Source: Nymphaea colorata (taxonomy: Eukaryota; Streptophyta; Magnoliopsida; Nymphaeales; Nymphaeaceae). From it: a stretch of 64,000 bases of DNA. Position 1 is the stretch's first letter, and every line of letters begins with the position of its first letter. The stretch spans positions 4,004,704 through 4,068,703 of the forward strand of contig NC_045139.1 of assembly GCF_008831285.2 (NCBI RefSeq), written 5' to 3'. Position numbers and translations under genes: made by a program. The notes below the pieces were generated by a model that saw only the letters and a list, made by a program, of their open reading frames with translations, searched no databases and was not told the origin of the DNA. This document shows, piece by piece, positions 23,866 to 35,901 of this stretch.

Positions 23866-24550
23866 CATCGCCACTTAGATCAAACCTGGTTACAAGCACA
23901 TCTCTATGCACAAAAAAATGGTGCACATGGGTTGCAATGACCAAAATTTCCTTATTAAATAAAAAATTAAAATTAAGGGTAGAAAATTATTATGAAAAAG
24001 TGAAAAAGTATAAAATGTCCACTTACTTATATAAAAAAAAAATTAAATGCTCCTACCTCCTTGGATGCATACTTTGTTGCGTGCACACATTTGTCCGTGC
24101 AATACCCTAATAGAGCGTTGATTTTTGAGTTCTGGTCCACTTGCGATGGTTTGGATCCAGATCCATTCCCTAATAGAGGGTTGGATACAAGATAGCAATG
24201 CGTTCACAACTCACTCAACCTGCCGCTGGCCGGCTCATATACACAAGCATTCACCCATGACATACATGCCTAAGATCGAGTACAAACCACACCCTAAATC
24301 CTATGGATTAGGCTAATCTGGGAAAAGGAACCCGAGACTGTGTCCGCTGCACCTCGCACTTTGGAGGAGCCCTTCGAGAGTCACAAGGCCAATGGCGCCC
24401 AAGCAAATAACTCCTGGCCCCGATCTATAGGGTGCCATGAAAGATTACCGAGCCGGGGCTCGCCCAACGTCTCCTCACTGCAGCAGCCGAGTAGAATGAA
24501 TATGACCTCTGAGGCTATGGGGTACTGTTATAAAAATTCTCATTTTTGAA

Positions 24551-24646
24551 GGGGCACAACATACATAAATAAGTAAATAATTGTAAGAAACTTATGTAAA
24601 AATAAATAAAAATTTTGTTGTTGGTGTGGGCAACTGCCCACACCTG
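24551..24646 (+). repeat. GGGGCAC ... hairpin repeat, copy A
   Basis: GGGGCAC, then about 65 AT-rich bases, then a perfect 10-bp-arm hairpin: GGTGTGGGCA (24623-24632), loop AC, TGCCCACACC (24635-24644). The same arrangement occurs at 24995-25113 and, shorter, at 9197-9236. Likely the terminal region of an unidentified mobile element. Confidence 0.55.
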
Positions 24647-24994
24647 CCTATATTTTTAGTTATGCTGAACAAAATATTTTTCTTTCTCTTCTCTTTAATC
24701 TTAGCTGTTTGTTGTGCTTATTGTTTAGATTTTGTATTTGGGTGACTATTTGTTTCCTATTTATGCTTTAATGAGTTTTTACATGTTGTACCAAGTGACG
24801 GGTAGTGTAATCGGTCAGGTTGGGTGGTGTGTTACAGCGATGTTATTATTTCAATTCTTGGTGGGTGCTATCCTTATGGTATTGAAGAGAAATGTTGATC
24901 TTGGATTTGAAATACCATTATGAAGCCAATAGGCATGGTTCAAATTACGGCATATAATCTCATCCAAAGCATGATAAATCTAGAAAAATTCGCT

Positions 24995-25000
24995 GGGGCA

Positions 25001-25056
<56 letters not shown>

Positions 25057-25113
25057 TCCCATTTAAAAATAAAGAACTTTTAAGAGATTGGTGTGAGCAG
25101 TTGTTCACACCAG
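24995..25113 (+). repeat. GGGGCAC ... hairpin repeat, copy B, with (AT)n
   Basis: GGGGCAC at 24995, then an (AT)n run at 25003-25051, then the hairpin GGTGTGAGCA / TGTTCACACC (25090-25111, one G-T pair). Same orientation as the copy at 24551. Confidence 0.55.
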
Positions 25114-25744
25114 TCACAATGTGGCTATGCCAGGAGATAATTTTATCTAAAATTACAAGAAGATCATATTAAGACATTTTGTCTTATTGTCACCAAATGC
25201 AACTACTCCCAAATTGACCACCACTTAACTGGAATATTAGCCCACTAATCAAACACATATTCAATCTCTGATATCTCTGATAACTTCTTCATGTTTTCCT
25301 GTTTTTTTTAAAAAAAAAAAATCACAAACGAGAACATGCGAAAATCAGTATGTCTTGCCGTCAACCGTGATTTGCTCAGATGAGAACAAATGTCTTAAAG
25401 TGCAATTAATGAGCAATAAGTTTAAATATGTGAAAAAAAAACATATGAAGTTCATGTCTGGATGCTTGTCCAAGATGAATTAAACGAAAAAAAAATTGAA
25501 TATTTTGAAATGTCACCTAGTTTTCTGGCATAATTTGAGAAATACACATAATGTTCAGAAAAAATCTTCGAAAAGGATATGAATTAGTTTGGTTTACTCG
25601 TAAAAAATACATACCTACCCTTGGTTAATTAGCATATCATATAGATTATTTGTTTAGTTTAAAGCACCTAGCAGGTGTTTATTGCCCCAAAAAGTCTCTT
25701 CAAATATTTCTCCAAATCTTCCTTCAGCTGTTTTAAAGGTAGAG

Positions 25745-26105
25745 ATGTCAATGGATCAGATTGGAATCAAATATACCCTTAACCGTATCTGTTTTTTCGA
25801 ATAGTTACAAATTCGGATTTGAATTTAGATTCAAATACGAATGCAGAAAAGTCATATTCGAATCCAAAATCCGATTTTAGAATCCGAATCTAATTTTTAT
25901 ATTCATATATGAATCTGAATCCAAATTTCGAACAAGATTTTGTCAATTTTCAAAATGTAATAGCATTAGATACAAAACATTTGTCTAAAAATGAATCTGA
26001 TCAGATATTTATGTATATCTGAACCCAAATCCGGTTGGATGTCATTTATTAAATCTAAATCCGATATGATTTCTTAATCGAATATTAGATGAGTCGTCTG
26101 ATGTT
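25745..26105. repeat. GAATC/GGATT-rich foldback family, copy
   Basis: Begins AGATGTCAATGGATCAGATT, the same end as the reverse complement of the element end near 26906. It is filled with alternating TCGGATT/GAATCCG words capable of extensive self-pairing. No coding capacity. Related tracts occur at 22795-22910, 31525-31990, 6480-6790, 8900-9190 and 61090-61900. Confidence 0.5.
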
Positions 26106-26400
26106 TGATATGTAGGCCCTGCTGCAAGTCGAGAGAGAAATAAAACCACTTACAAGTAAAAACTTTTCAGGGCATCAAACACAACCCAAGAGCAGTTTGA
26201 TGTTAATACATATTATCTCGAATTCTATATCATATGATGAAGAGGTTGAACTCTTAGCCTCATTTTGACTTCGTTGGCTGTAGAGCACTCAATATCAGTG
26301 TCCAAAGAATCAATTGAGCAGTCTAATCCATGGAATGGGACCGCTGGTGGGCCGGTTTGAGCTCGGGCCTCAAAAAAAAAAAAAAAAAGTATCGGGTCAG

Positions 26401-26490
26401 ATCGGGTGGGCTCTAACTGAGTTTCAGGTGTTGGGCCGACTGGAGATCGGGTGGGCTCTAACTGAGTTTCAGGTGTCGGGCCGGCTGGAG
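26401..26490. repeat. Tandem duplication, 45-bp unit
   Basis: Two adjacent 45-base units, 26401-26445 and 26446-26490, begin ATCGGGTGGGCTCTAACTGA and differ at only two or three bases. They lie in a GGGCCGG-rich tract after a poly(A) run at 26372-26388. Confidence 0.85.
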
Positions 26491-26554
26491 CCCGACTTCT
26501 TGTTGGACCGGGTCGGCCCGATACTGACGATTACAGCTAAAGCCATACAGATAG

Positions 26555-26913
26555 GGATGTTAATATATCCGGTTTGAATCGGATATCCGACCGATTCGAT
26601 CCGAAAAAATAGGATATGGATAAAAATTTAATATTCGATTAAAAAATCGGATCAGATTCGGATTCGGATATACATGAATATCGAATCGGATTCGGATACA
26701 GATTCATTTTTAGACAAATATCCTCTATCTAATACTTGAAAAATGGCAAAATCCGGTTCAAAATTCGGATTTGGATATAAATATAAAAATCGGATTTCGG
26801 ATTCGGATATGACTTTGTTTTATTCAAATTCGAATCTGAATATATGAATATCCGAAAAAACGAATATGGTTAAAGATGTATCTGATTCGAATCCGATCCA
26901 TTGACATGTACAG
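26555..26913. mobile_element. Foldback/MITE-like element with candidate 9-bp target duplication
   Basis: The left end GGATGTTAATATATCCGG and the reverse complement of the right end (ATGTCAATGGATCGGATTC) are imperfect inverted repeats around a TCGGAT-rich interior. The flanks TACAGATAG (26546-26554) and TACAGATAG (26914-26922) match exactly over 9 bases, as expected of Mutator-like elements, but the ends are not symmetric. Assignment is tentative. Confidence 0.4.
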
Positions 26914-27382
26914 TACAGATAGATCAAATCTGTAACAAATATATCCACTTTTTTCAGATGTTCACATATTTGAATTTGAATTTGTAGTCGAATATGAAAA
27001 AAAAAAGTCTATGCCATAATACTAGAATTCATCTGAATTTGTATTAGCCCGATATATGATATTTATTTAAAACTAAATTCGAGTTCTCAAATTAGGTGGC
27101 GTTGCTAAAACGGTCCACGGCGTTTTGCCTAACGGCGAAGAAGAGTGTACGCTGCTTAGTTTCTTGTTGACCACGGCAAACTTTAGATGCGATTTTTTCC
27201 GAAACTTTTGAAAACATGGATCATTTTCATACTGTAAAAAAACGCATTCGAGGAGAAAAGTTGGAACAATTTGTCAGAGAGTTTGGCAGCTGACGATTAT
27301 TTGCTTCAATGTCAAACCTGATCGCAGTCAATGACAGGTAAAGAAGAACTTGCGGATTCCAATAACTATAAAGACTGAAATA

Positions 27383-27524
27383 TATATATATATATATACC
27401 GGACCCTCTTATATGAGACTTTGATTAATATCATCTGTGTTATTTGATCACAATATATATATATATATACCGGACCCTCTTATATGAGACTTTGATTAGA
27501 ATCATCTCTGTTATTTGATCACAA
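27383..27524. repeat. Tandem duplication, 71-bp unit starting with (TA)n
   Basis: Two units, 27383-27453 and 27454-27524. Each consists of a (TA)8 run followed by CCGGACCCTCTTATATGAGA and a common 3' part ending TTATTTGATCACAA. They differ at only two positions (TAATATCATCTG versus TAGAATCATCTC region). Confidence 0.9.
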
Positions 27525-27894
27525 TGTTTTTGATTGTCACGCAATCTAACAAGCCAAATTTCAAAAACAATGGTTACAAAACCCAGTTAACACTAAATGT
27601 AGTTTTATGAAAAGTTATTTTTTGAGCCTGTGATCTACCACATAATTTTTCTATAATAAAATTTAAATTATCTAAAACAATTGTTCTTAAGTCCTCATAA
27701 AATATAATTTGTATGTCAAATTTTCATCGAGTTCACTTTTCATGCCAATAGATTTGAATTTCTCGAGCTCAAAATCCTGCCGAATTGATCATATACAACT
27801 CTTATATGGCGCTGAGTTGATCATTTGACATTCGGGCAGCCCAGTAAAAAACTTACTTTGCCTGAGTTGGTTCGGGTCACGCTTGGGTTATGTG

Positions 27895-28093
27895 CACGGG
27901 CAGAGTCATAATTTTTTTTTTAGAGGTGTATCAAACAATATAACTTCTGGATCCGAGTAAGGTCAAACTGAATTTGAATCCAAACAATAGATGACACAAC
28001 TAAAATTTTTTAATTTTTTCAATGTAATTTTTTCTTTCAATTGGCTGGAGTGGCGCCACGGCCCAGGTGGTCCTTCCCGTCCCTCCACCCCTG
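27895..28093 (+). mobile_element. hAT-type MITE, copy 1
   Basis: A 199-base element with ends CACGGGCAGAG and CCACCCCTG (a CAGGGG(C/T)GGA-type inverted repeat). It is flanked by 8-base direct repeats GTTATGTG (27887-27894) and GTTATATG (28094-28101), 7 of 8 identical. The interior matches 45624-45818, sharing AACTGAA, AATCCAAAC/AATCTAAAA, CACAACTAA, a poly(T) core and TTCAATTGGCTGG/TTCAATTAGTTGG. Non-coding. Confidence 0.65.
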
Positions 28094-29299
28094 GTTATAT
28101 GTTATTTTCACATTTTTTATTTCTAAACTTTCGGCAATGGCTCTCTTAGTATCAAAAAATATTTTTGAGATATTAAAAAATAAAAGGTTAAGGGTTTCAA
28201 ATTAAGATAGACATGAAACTAGATATCAAAGCTAAAGGTCTGAGTTATCGGGCTGGACTTAGGCTGCCGTTAAGGGAGTCGAGCTAGTCCAAGCCCGACT
28301 TTATGGAGCCTTGAGTCAGTTTCACTTTTACCCAACCCGCTGCCCAGCCTTAGTCATAATAATATATAATAATAATATATATTTTATATGTTAAATGATA
28401 AATGTCAAAAAAAATGTTCATATATAAAGTGATCTAAATACCATTGTGTTTAACACGTGTTCCAACATAACACAGAAACCTCTCTGGATTCCATTCCATG
28501 GCAGTTTCATGCAAAAACGCAAAATTTTGTGCAGGTTTTGAAATTTCCTAAAACGTTAAGACGCAGGAAAAATTAGCATCGGGACCAAACTTTTCATCTG
28601 CCCCAAAATCACACAATAAGTGCCTCTGGTTTCTGATTTTTCTGAAACAGGTCCCACTTCGTACGAGATACCAATTTCTTGGGAACCGTGGTCGCTTCAA
28701 GTCCTCGATTCTCTATATTATCTTGGAAACATGAAAACTATTTATTTTAGAGAAAAGAGAAGATAGAAGAAAAGCAGTACGGACAATGTAAAAAAGATGA
28801 GGTTCCAGATATAAACAGTTAGATTGATAAGAACGAAGGAACATTTTTCAAAAATTAAAAAAAAAATCACTTACAAATATTTGCTTTTACAAGTTTTAGC
28901 CTTACATGGCACTAGAAATAAATTTTTTAAATTTTTTAAGAAGCATCAAGATCCAAATAAAAAAAAATGATAAAAACTATCGATGTAAAAATATTAATTT
29001 TTTGGGATTGCCCACACGAAGCCCACACTCTCGTTGCCCGGTGGAATGTCTAAACAACTTAAAGGACAAAAATGGTTGTTTAGGCTTCCAAGTTTCAGCG
29101 CATGAATAGACAACCTAAGAGAAAATGTAGGCCCTTAAATGTAAATCTCAGAAATATTGTTATTATTTTCAAAAATGGAGAAGAAAAAATATTAGTGTAC
29201 TCATCCTATTCTCTGCAAGGAGCAGCCTTAGACCATGTAGGTGATACTATTTTTCTAGAATTTGAATACCTACCCGCCAATTTATTCATCTGCAGTAAA

Positions 29300-29775
<476 letters not shown>

Positions 29776-30539
29776 TCTCTATCTCTTTATTTGAGAGATA
29801 TTTGGGTCTATTGAAAAAAGAATCCACAGCTGAAAGAAAATTCCCATTGAGTCCAATAGTTACCTATTTTCATATATAAGAGTGTTCAAATATGTTGATG
29901 GCTAAAAAGTAAAAATGCAGCATTAATATTTAAAGTAAAATAGAAACATTCTAATATATCTATAAAAACTGTTTGGATATAAAACATATTTTGATTAAGG
30001 CGTTTTTACCAAAAAATGTGGACTTTTCTATTATCAAAGTATTGATATCTGATGGATTTTAATTATGAAGGTGGGCGAGGTAGCTAACTGTCCGTTCTTA
30101 CAATAGTTAGAGCACCATTATGTTACGTTTTTTAAAAACTATTTTTCGCTTACTGGATAACCATTCACTACCAACGAGGAAGCCCTTTTCATCCCAAATT
30201 CAAATCAAAGCGTTGTTCATTTTTGTTTGTTGCAAAAGCATCATTGAACTATAAAAAAAAAATGACCAACCTAATATATGCTTTCTATGAACCTATTCTA
30301 AACTTAGATTGAAAAAAAAAAAGAATACTTTAATCCTTAAGGTTGTGTTTGTTTCACCGCATATCTCCAGAGTTACATGAGATAATCTCAAAACCATAGA
30401 TTTAAGATCAGAACGCCAATGACACTCGAATATTTTACGACTCTGCTCCTCCTAAACCTCTCATGATTTTAGACCCTGAGGTTTCTACTCTTGCGTAAGC
30501 GATAGGATTAGCTTTTCACTCGTCCGCTTGATCCGTCTC

Positions 30540-30749
30540 TGTTGGGAATGAGGCTCTCCTACACTCTCTTAATGCACCAAGAGAATATGAATCAGAACAA
30601 GAGAAAAAACACACAAAGATTTACGTGATTCGGAGACAATGTTTTCCTACATCCACGGCCGCCACTATCGTAGAAAATTACATAGTACAAGCCAAACCAG
30701 CACCCTTATAAACATGAGAGCGAGCAAAACGACATACTACACTCCAACA
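30540..30749 (+). mobile_element. Possible solo LTR
   Basis: A 210-base segment opens TGTTGGGAATGAGG and closes ACACTCCAACA, giving 5'-TGTTGG/CCAACA-3' termini. It contains AAGATTTACGTGATTCGG and CATCCACGG, words often seen in plant copia-type LTRs. No 5-base target duplication is evident and no internal retrotransposon sequence adjoins it. Confidence 0.45.
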
Positions 30750-33059
30750 TTCTTATCTGAATTCCTTTCATTTCGCCAATGAACGATCTATAATAATTCG
30801 CAAATCCAAATCGGCTAATTGCTCTTTGATAGCAGTAGCTCTGAATTCTTTCCATTTCACTGATAAAATTTTTGAAAATTTTAATTAGGCCCTGATAAAC
30901 ATTCTTAAAATTATGTAATTTTTTACATTAAAAAAAATTATTGAACCTACCACAGCAAAATCACCCGATATGGACCATTTATAGGTTAAAAACGAAACTA
31001 CCACCCGACGTGGACCATTTATTTTTTGGAGGATGATGAAAGATAAGCGACGTCACAATAGTTGAGTGGGCTCCACTGGGAGCCATTCATCGTGGAGATG
31101 GACCGCAGCCAGCGAGGACGCAGTCTGACTCGCATCAGGGCACCTTTGACCGGATCCGTGGGTCTAGTCAAAGTCTGGATGGACCCACAGGCGGGGCACC
31201 CAGAACAGTTTGGATTTGGTTCGGATTCTCCGCATTAATGAATCAACAACTGGATCCGTCCTTTTGGATCTCTAAATTCAGAACCAGGATTCGAACTGGT
31301 GTAAAAGTACTGCAGCATGTGAATACCTCGGATCTCTAGGTAAACTTCCAGTGCATGTGGACAAAGTTATCAAAATGGTTTCGGTTAAAAAAAAATATTT
31401 TACAAATTATTTTCTTAAAATAACAAGTGAAAATATAATTAAAATAAAAAATAAGAAAGCTCTCAATGCAAAAAAATGAATAGATCATTGAAAGTCAAAT
31501 TGGTAAGCTATTCAGCTTTATTTTAATTAGGGATGTTGATGAATCAGATGCGTCCAATTTATTCGATATTCATATATTTATATTAGAATACAAACGAAGA
31601 GAAGCATAGATTATATGTGAATGGCTTTTAAATTCATCATCCAAATACAGATTTAAATGTACATCTGAACATAAGCCTGACTTTTGAATATACATGCAAA
31701 TCTGTACTGAATTGTGATACATTAGGAACCATCTTTCAGAACATACAAATATTTTATTTATTTAAAGTTGAATTTGAATCTAACGAGATGTCATTTTTTA
31801 ATTCCAAATTGGGTATAATTTCTCATTGGCTGTTAAACTTTTTTCTGTATCAGACTTTTTTTAATATATTCCGTTGGATATCTGATCTGTAGATCTGATC
31901 TAATTGGATATAATTTCTTACTGGATATTAAACTTTTTTTCCACATCCGACTTTTTAAAATATATTTCTTTGAATAGCTGATCTATATCAGTAAATCACA
32001 ACTAAATCATCGAGGGAGTTGGCATAATGAATGGAGTGGGAGCTAGAAAACTACTTGTTTTAAATTCTTGGACGCTAACTCCTTGTGTAGCGCGAAACGA
32101 GGGCTACTAATGTGAAAGTGGAAGTGTAGCTGTCTCAAAAAAATTAGTTTTATATTGAACATTGTGAAAAATCTTCAAGGGCTTATAATAGAAGTTATTA
32201 AATAGATGTTTGTTTTGTTTTTAGTGTTTTTGGATTGAAGCCTGCTAGATGGCGGATTGGGATATACCAAACAAAGGGCTTGGGCCTAAAAATGGGTCAG
32301 AATTGTTACAGTGATATCAGAGCCGGTTCAACGCTCAGTATCATAAAAAGATGAGAGACTTGATGAAGACTTCGGAATGATCCCGAAATAACACAACTAA
32401 AAGCCACTTTTAAACTTATTGGATTTGGATTTTGTACAAAAATTACAGTACCCCGTAAAATTCGAAAGATCTTCGGCCAATAAGGAAAGAATCCAAAATA
32501 AGTATGGTCCACACGACCGGCTAAGTTAAAGGTTACTGAGGGCAAGTACATACAAAAGGAAGTTGGTTTGACAAAACCTTACTTTCTTGTCTAGGCGTCC
32601 AACGATATGTTTGAATTTTTCAAACCTCCGTAATTGTAAACCTGTATAATATGCATTTTATTTGTCTACATTGCGTATTTCATAACACATTTTGTATTTC
32701 AAGTGTACATATGGACGCCATATATGCTTAGTGCATGTATGTTAATCAAATACTTCATAGTATATTGTATACTTGAATACTTAGTAAAAATTGAGAATCA
32801 AACTTATAATAAAATATTTACAAAGAAGTTTGGTTTGAGTTCTTCTATGGTTTTGTCTTTGAAAGATTTAACAGTAGCATGTTATGTTTTCAGTTATGAC
32901 AGGAGGGCAAGGGTTGAAAATTACCAAAATGTTTCTACTGGTTAAACTAAAGATTTTTTTTTATAAGGCCAAAAACTTGTATTATTCTAAAACTGATAGG
33001 GTGAGAGTTGGTAAAGTATTGTCACATAAAACACGTATTATTAAAAAAAACACACACAT

Positions 33060-33260
33060 AATACCTGAATAAAAAACGTGAAAAAATGCATATTATACAC
33101 ATTTTTTCACATTTTTTTATTTTTATTTTTTATGATTTTCAAGATTTATTAATTTTTTTAAATTTATAAAAATTTACCGAGATTTTTTTGAAATATATAA
33201 CTTTACCAGATTATACCTGAGAAATTCCTTACCGTATAAACGATATATGTATTCTAAAGA
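33060..33260 (+). repeat. AT-rich dispersed repeat, copy 1
   Basis: The order AAAAAACGTGAAAAA, GATTTATTAA, ATATATAACTTT(A/G)CCA, TTATAC(C/T)TGAG and AATTCCT is shared with the reverse complement of 57600-57800. A looser relative is at 43150-43460. Non-coding. Confidence 0.5.
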
Positions 33261-33529
33261 TTGATGGAAGCTTTAGATCTTTTATAAGTATAGAATGGAA
33301 GACTACTCCGGACACCCGAAAAATTTAGAAATAAGTAATACTTTTGTTTTTTCAAAAGTAAAAAAAAAATTGTCCTTTAAAATTTTGCATTTTTTTTTTA
33401 AAAATAATAATTCACTTAACTATAATTTCTTGGTCCGTGATTGCCGAAATTGACATCCCTACTTACTATCACTAATAATTAGCTTATGGGAATCGCAAAA
33501 TTCAATGACAAAAAAAAAAAAAAAAAATC

Positions 33530-33982
33530 CGCCATGGCTTCTCATACTCCAAGCTCGTTGACGTCTTCCTAGGAGAAAATAAGTCAAAGATCGGACCCAG
33601 TGGCTCAATGATGAGGCGATTGCTTTCTCCTGTGATTGCGCTCACCAACTTCATCTATTGAACCAGCTTTGACTTTTTTGGTGTCAAACCAACTGCTGAC
33701 CGCGGTGGCTGGCTAGGTTTGATTCTTTGCATCGCCCTTGGTGTTGGCTCATGAACAACTTTAACCACCTTTTACATCTTTTCCTTTTGGTTGATCTACG
33801 AAGTCGCTTTCTCTTCCTATAAAATAACTAAAAGATTGCTTTTGCTCTTTATAAAACTTCTAACTTGGTCCTTTTCGAATCACATTTTGGAGGAATCCGA
33901 CGGTAAAGTGAAGATCCAAACAAGAGGGCATCATGAAAGCTCTCTTCTTAATCAACCAAATGAGTGGTGGAGATTCTGAATT
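33530..33982 (+). pseudogene. Coding-like relic with two in-frame TGA stops, identity unknown
   Basis: One frame stays open over about 150 codons except for TGA at 33659-33661 and 33752-33754. The translation is not low-complexity: it contains SYSKLVDVFLGENKSKIG, SGSMMRRLLSPVIALTNFIY, then hydrophobic GGWLGLILCIALGVGS and TTLTTFYIFSFWLIYEVAF segments, ending PNEWWRF. Both stops sit where a Trp codon (TGG) would differ by one base. This looks like a decayed membrane protein or captured gene fragment. I do not recognise the family. Confidence 0.35.
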
Positions 33983-34238
33983 ATCTTGAAAATGTGGAGG
34001 ATTGTATGATTGGTTCATAGATTAGTTAGATATGGTAGATGAGTGATGTTGATTTTCAGTTTTTTAACATGTTATATTCTTTATATATCCAAGTTTTAGA
34101 TGTATCTAACAGATTTTAATCCTGTTCGAGATTATCTTAATGTTAATTTATGATGGTGTTGAATAAAGAAGTTAAAATTTTTAGTTATGAAAACAATTTA
34201 GAACTTTGTGATCTTGTGTTCCACTTGAAAACAAATTT

Positions 34239-34479
34239 AGAAGTGACACAGCTGTTATCCTTTCCGGGTTGTCTGCGACATGGGAGCTTGGAGAAATCTT
34301 AAGGCGCAGCCATGCTGAAGAAAGTTGCTACTGGAGAAATGAAAATTATGTGCCAGTAGAACCATCAATTCCATTGCCTTTTAGGAAGCTTCTAAAACTA
34401 CCATTTTCAGAAATGAAAAGTCTTCGGCCTCAAAATAAAGTTCTTGATGATTTCGCCAACTTGGTAGTTGTTGAGTGAA
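34239..34479 (+). pseudogene. Short coding-like segment, unknown protein
   Basis: After a possible acceptor (ACAAATTTAG|AAGT) a frame runs about 78 codons to TGA at 34477-34479. It reads through DTAVILSGLSATWELGEIL and ENYVPVEPSIPLPFRKLLKL. The mixed composition with no repeats resembles real protein, but there is no nearby ATG or recognised domain. It may belong with the relic at 33530 as part of one decayed gene. Confidence 0.25.
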
Positions 34480-34711
34480 ATTGGAAGCGCAGCAACGGAG
34501 TAAAAAAACCAGAAAAGTTGGGTAAAGATCTGAATTTGGGAAATGTGAAAGCTGGGATTCCAACTTCCCAATGATAAAAAGTGAAAATTCGAACAAGAAA
34601 GGTCGTTGGCATTTTCCAGTTTCCTTGTAGATCTTTTTTCAGTTTCAGAAATCCCAAAATATCACCAACAAAGGGAATCTTAAGGTGAAATAATGTGGCC
34701 GAGAGAGACCA

Positions 34712-34892
34712 TGATGATTAAACCAGGAGCCACGAAAGCAGATTTTGCAGAAGCATGCATCCGTAAAAAAAATTTTGTCAAGGAGAGAGGAAAAGAGAGA
34801 GAGAGAAGGCCGGTTGCTGAGAAGGATGATTAAACCAGGGGTCTTGAAACCAGACTCTGCAGAAGCACGCATCTGTAAAAAATTTTTGTCAT
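34712..34892. repeat. Direct repeat, two 67-68 base copies 114 bases apart
   Basis: GATGATTAAACCAGG(A/G)G begins both 34712-34779 and 34826-34892. The copies share CAGAAGCA(T/C)GCATC(C/T)GTAAAA and TTTTTGTCA. A GA-rich spacer (34782-34806) separates them. Confidence 0.8.
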
Positions 34893-35242
34893 TTGTTTGT
34901 GATTGACTTTCTGTTTACTTTTTGCCAAAACATCTAAAAAGGAACAAGAGAAGTATTAAAAAGAAATGTTCTTCTCCATATTATTTATTGTCACAGGCAA
35001 TTCAACACGTCTAGAGTGAGAATATTTGGGAAACTAAAAAAGTATCTAACGTCAGCCAGAAAATAAAGTATTGAATTCGAACGCTACCAAATTGAAGGAA
35101 AAACACAATGCAATGCAGCATGTGTCGATCGAGAAAAGTCCAAATCGACCTGTACCCACCAAATTGTGAGCCTATTCTCATAGGATGAGAGGCTGTTTTG
35201 TCAAACAAGAAAAATGGTTAGGACATTCATGCTCTGTATATG

Positions 35243-35252
35243 TATATATAAT
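35243..35252 (+). promoter_or_regulatory. Candidate TATA box of the receptor-like kinase gene
   Basis: TATATATAAT lies about 650 bases upstream of the start codon. The likely leader (about 35275-35901) is CT-rich, with two CT runs at 35668-35685 and 35701-35718. Position and sequence are the only evidence. Confidence 0.35.
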
Positions 35253-35901
35253 TTAATTGCTTTAGGGACACAGACTGCTGCTGCAGGTGGCAGACATGGG
35301 AGGACCATTGGTTGGTGGTTTTGGGGAGAGAGAAAGCAAGAGTTGCAGGGCATTGAGGAGAGGGAAAGTGGTTTTGGCTAAGCAAAGATTAGGGTGGTTT
35401 TAATCTTGAAGCTGGCAAAAACAAACTTTGTTACCAGCCTTTTCAATTAAACAAAGGAAATAAAGGTGAGGGAGGGAAATCAATCAAATCTGGCCGGAGA
35501 TGGAAAGACCAGCTTTTCTTTTGCAGTTAGTGGGGTTCTCTTGGAATCTGCGCGTAGTGGGTGCTCTCTCTCCTCCTCTGTCTCTCTCTACGCTTTCTAC
35601 ACTCCACGCCATGAGGTGAACGAGTCTGAAGGTGCTCGGGTTCTAGCAGAGGAATGTTAGTATGAGCTTTTCTCTCTCTCTCTTTCTTTTAGTCTGAGCC
35701 TCTCTCTCTCTCTCTCTGCAACAACAGCAAATCTCAGGGGCCTGCTGTGTGATATCTTATGCATTAAATGCTGGTCTGCTGGCCTTTATGTTCATGTAAT
35801 GGCTTTTCTCTCTCAGCACTGAGCTCTGAGTTTGCGGAGTTTTTGTCATTAAGAGTGTGAGCCGTCAGGAGACTTGAAGGTAGGTAAGGAGCTCAGGGAA
35901 C

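Noticed and set aside
24732-24923. 64-codon hydrophobic open frame as a small membrane protein
   Set aside because: No ATG context, family or promoter support, and it lies between two copies of a hairpin repeat. Kept only as part of that finding.
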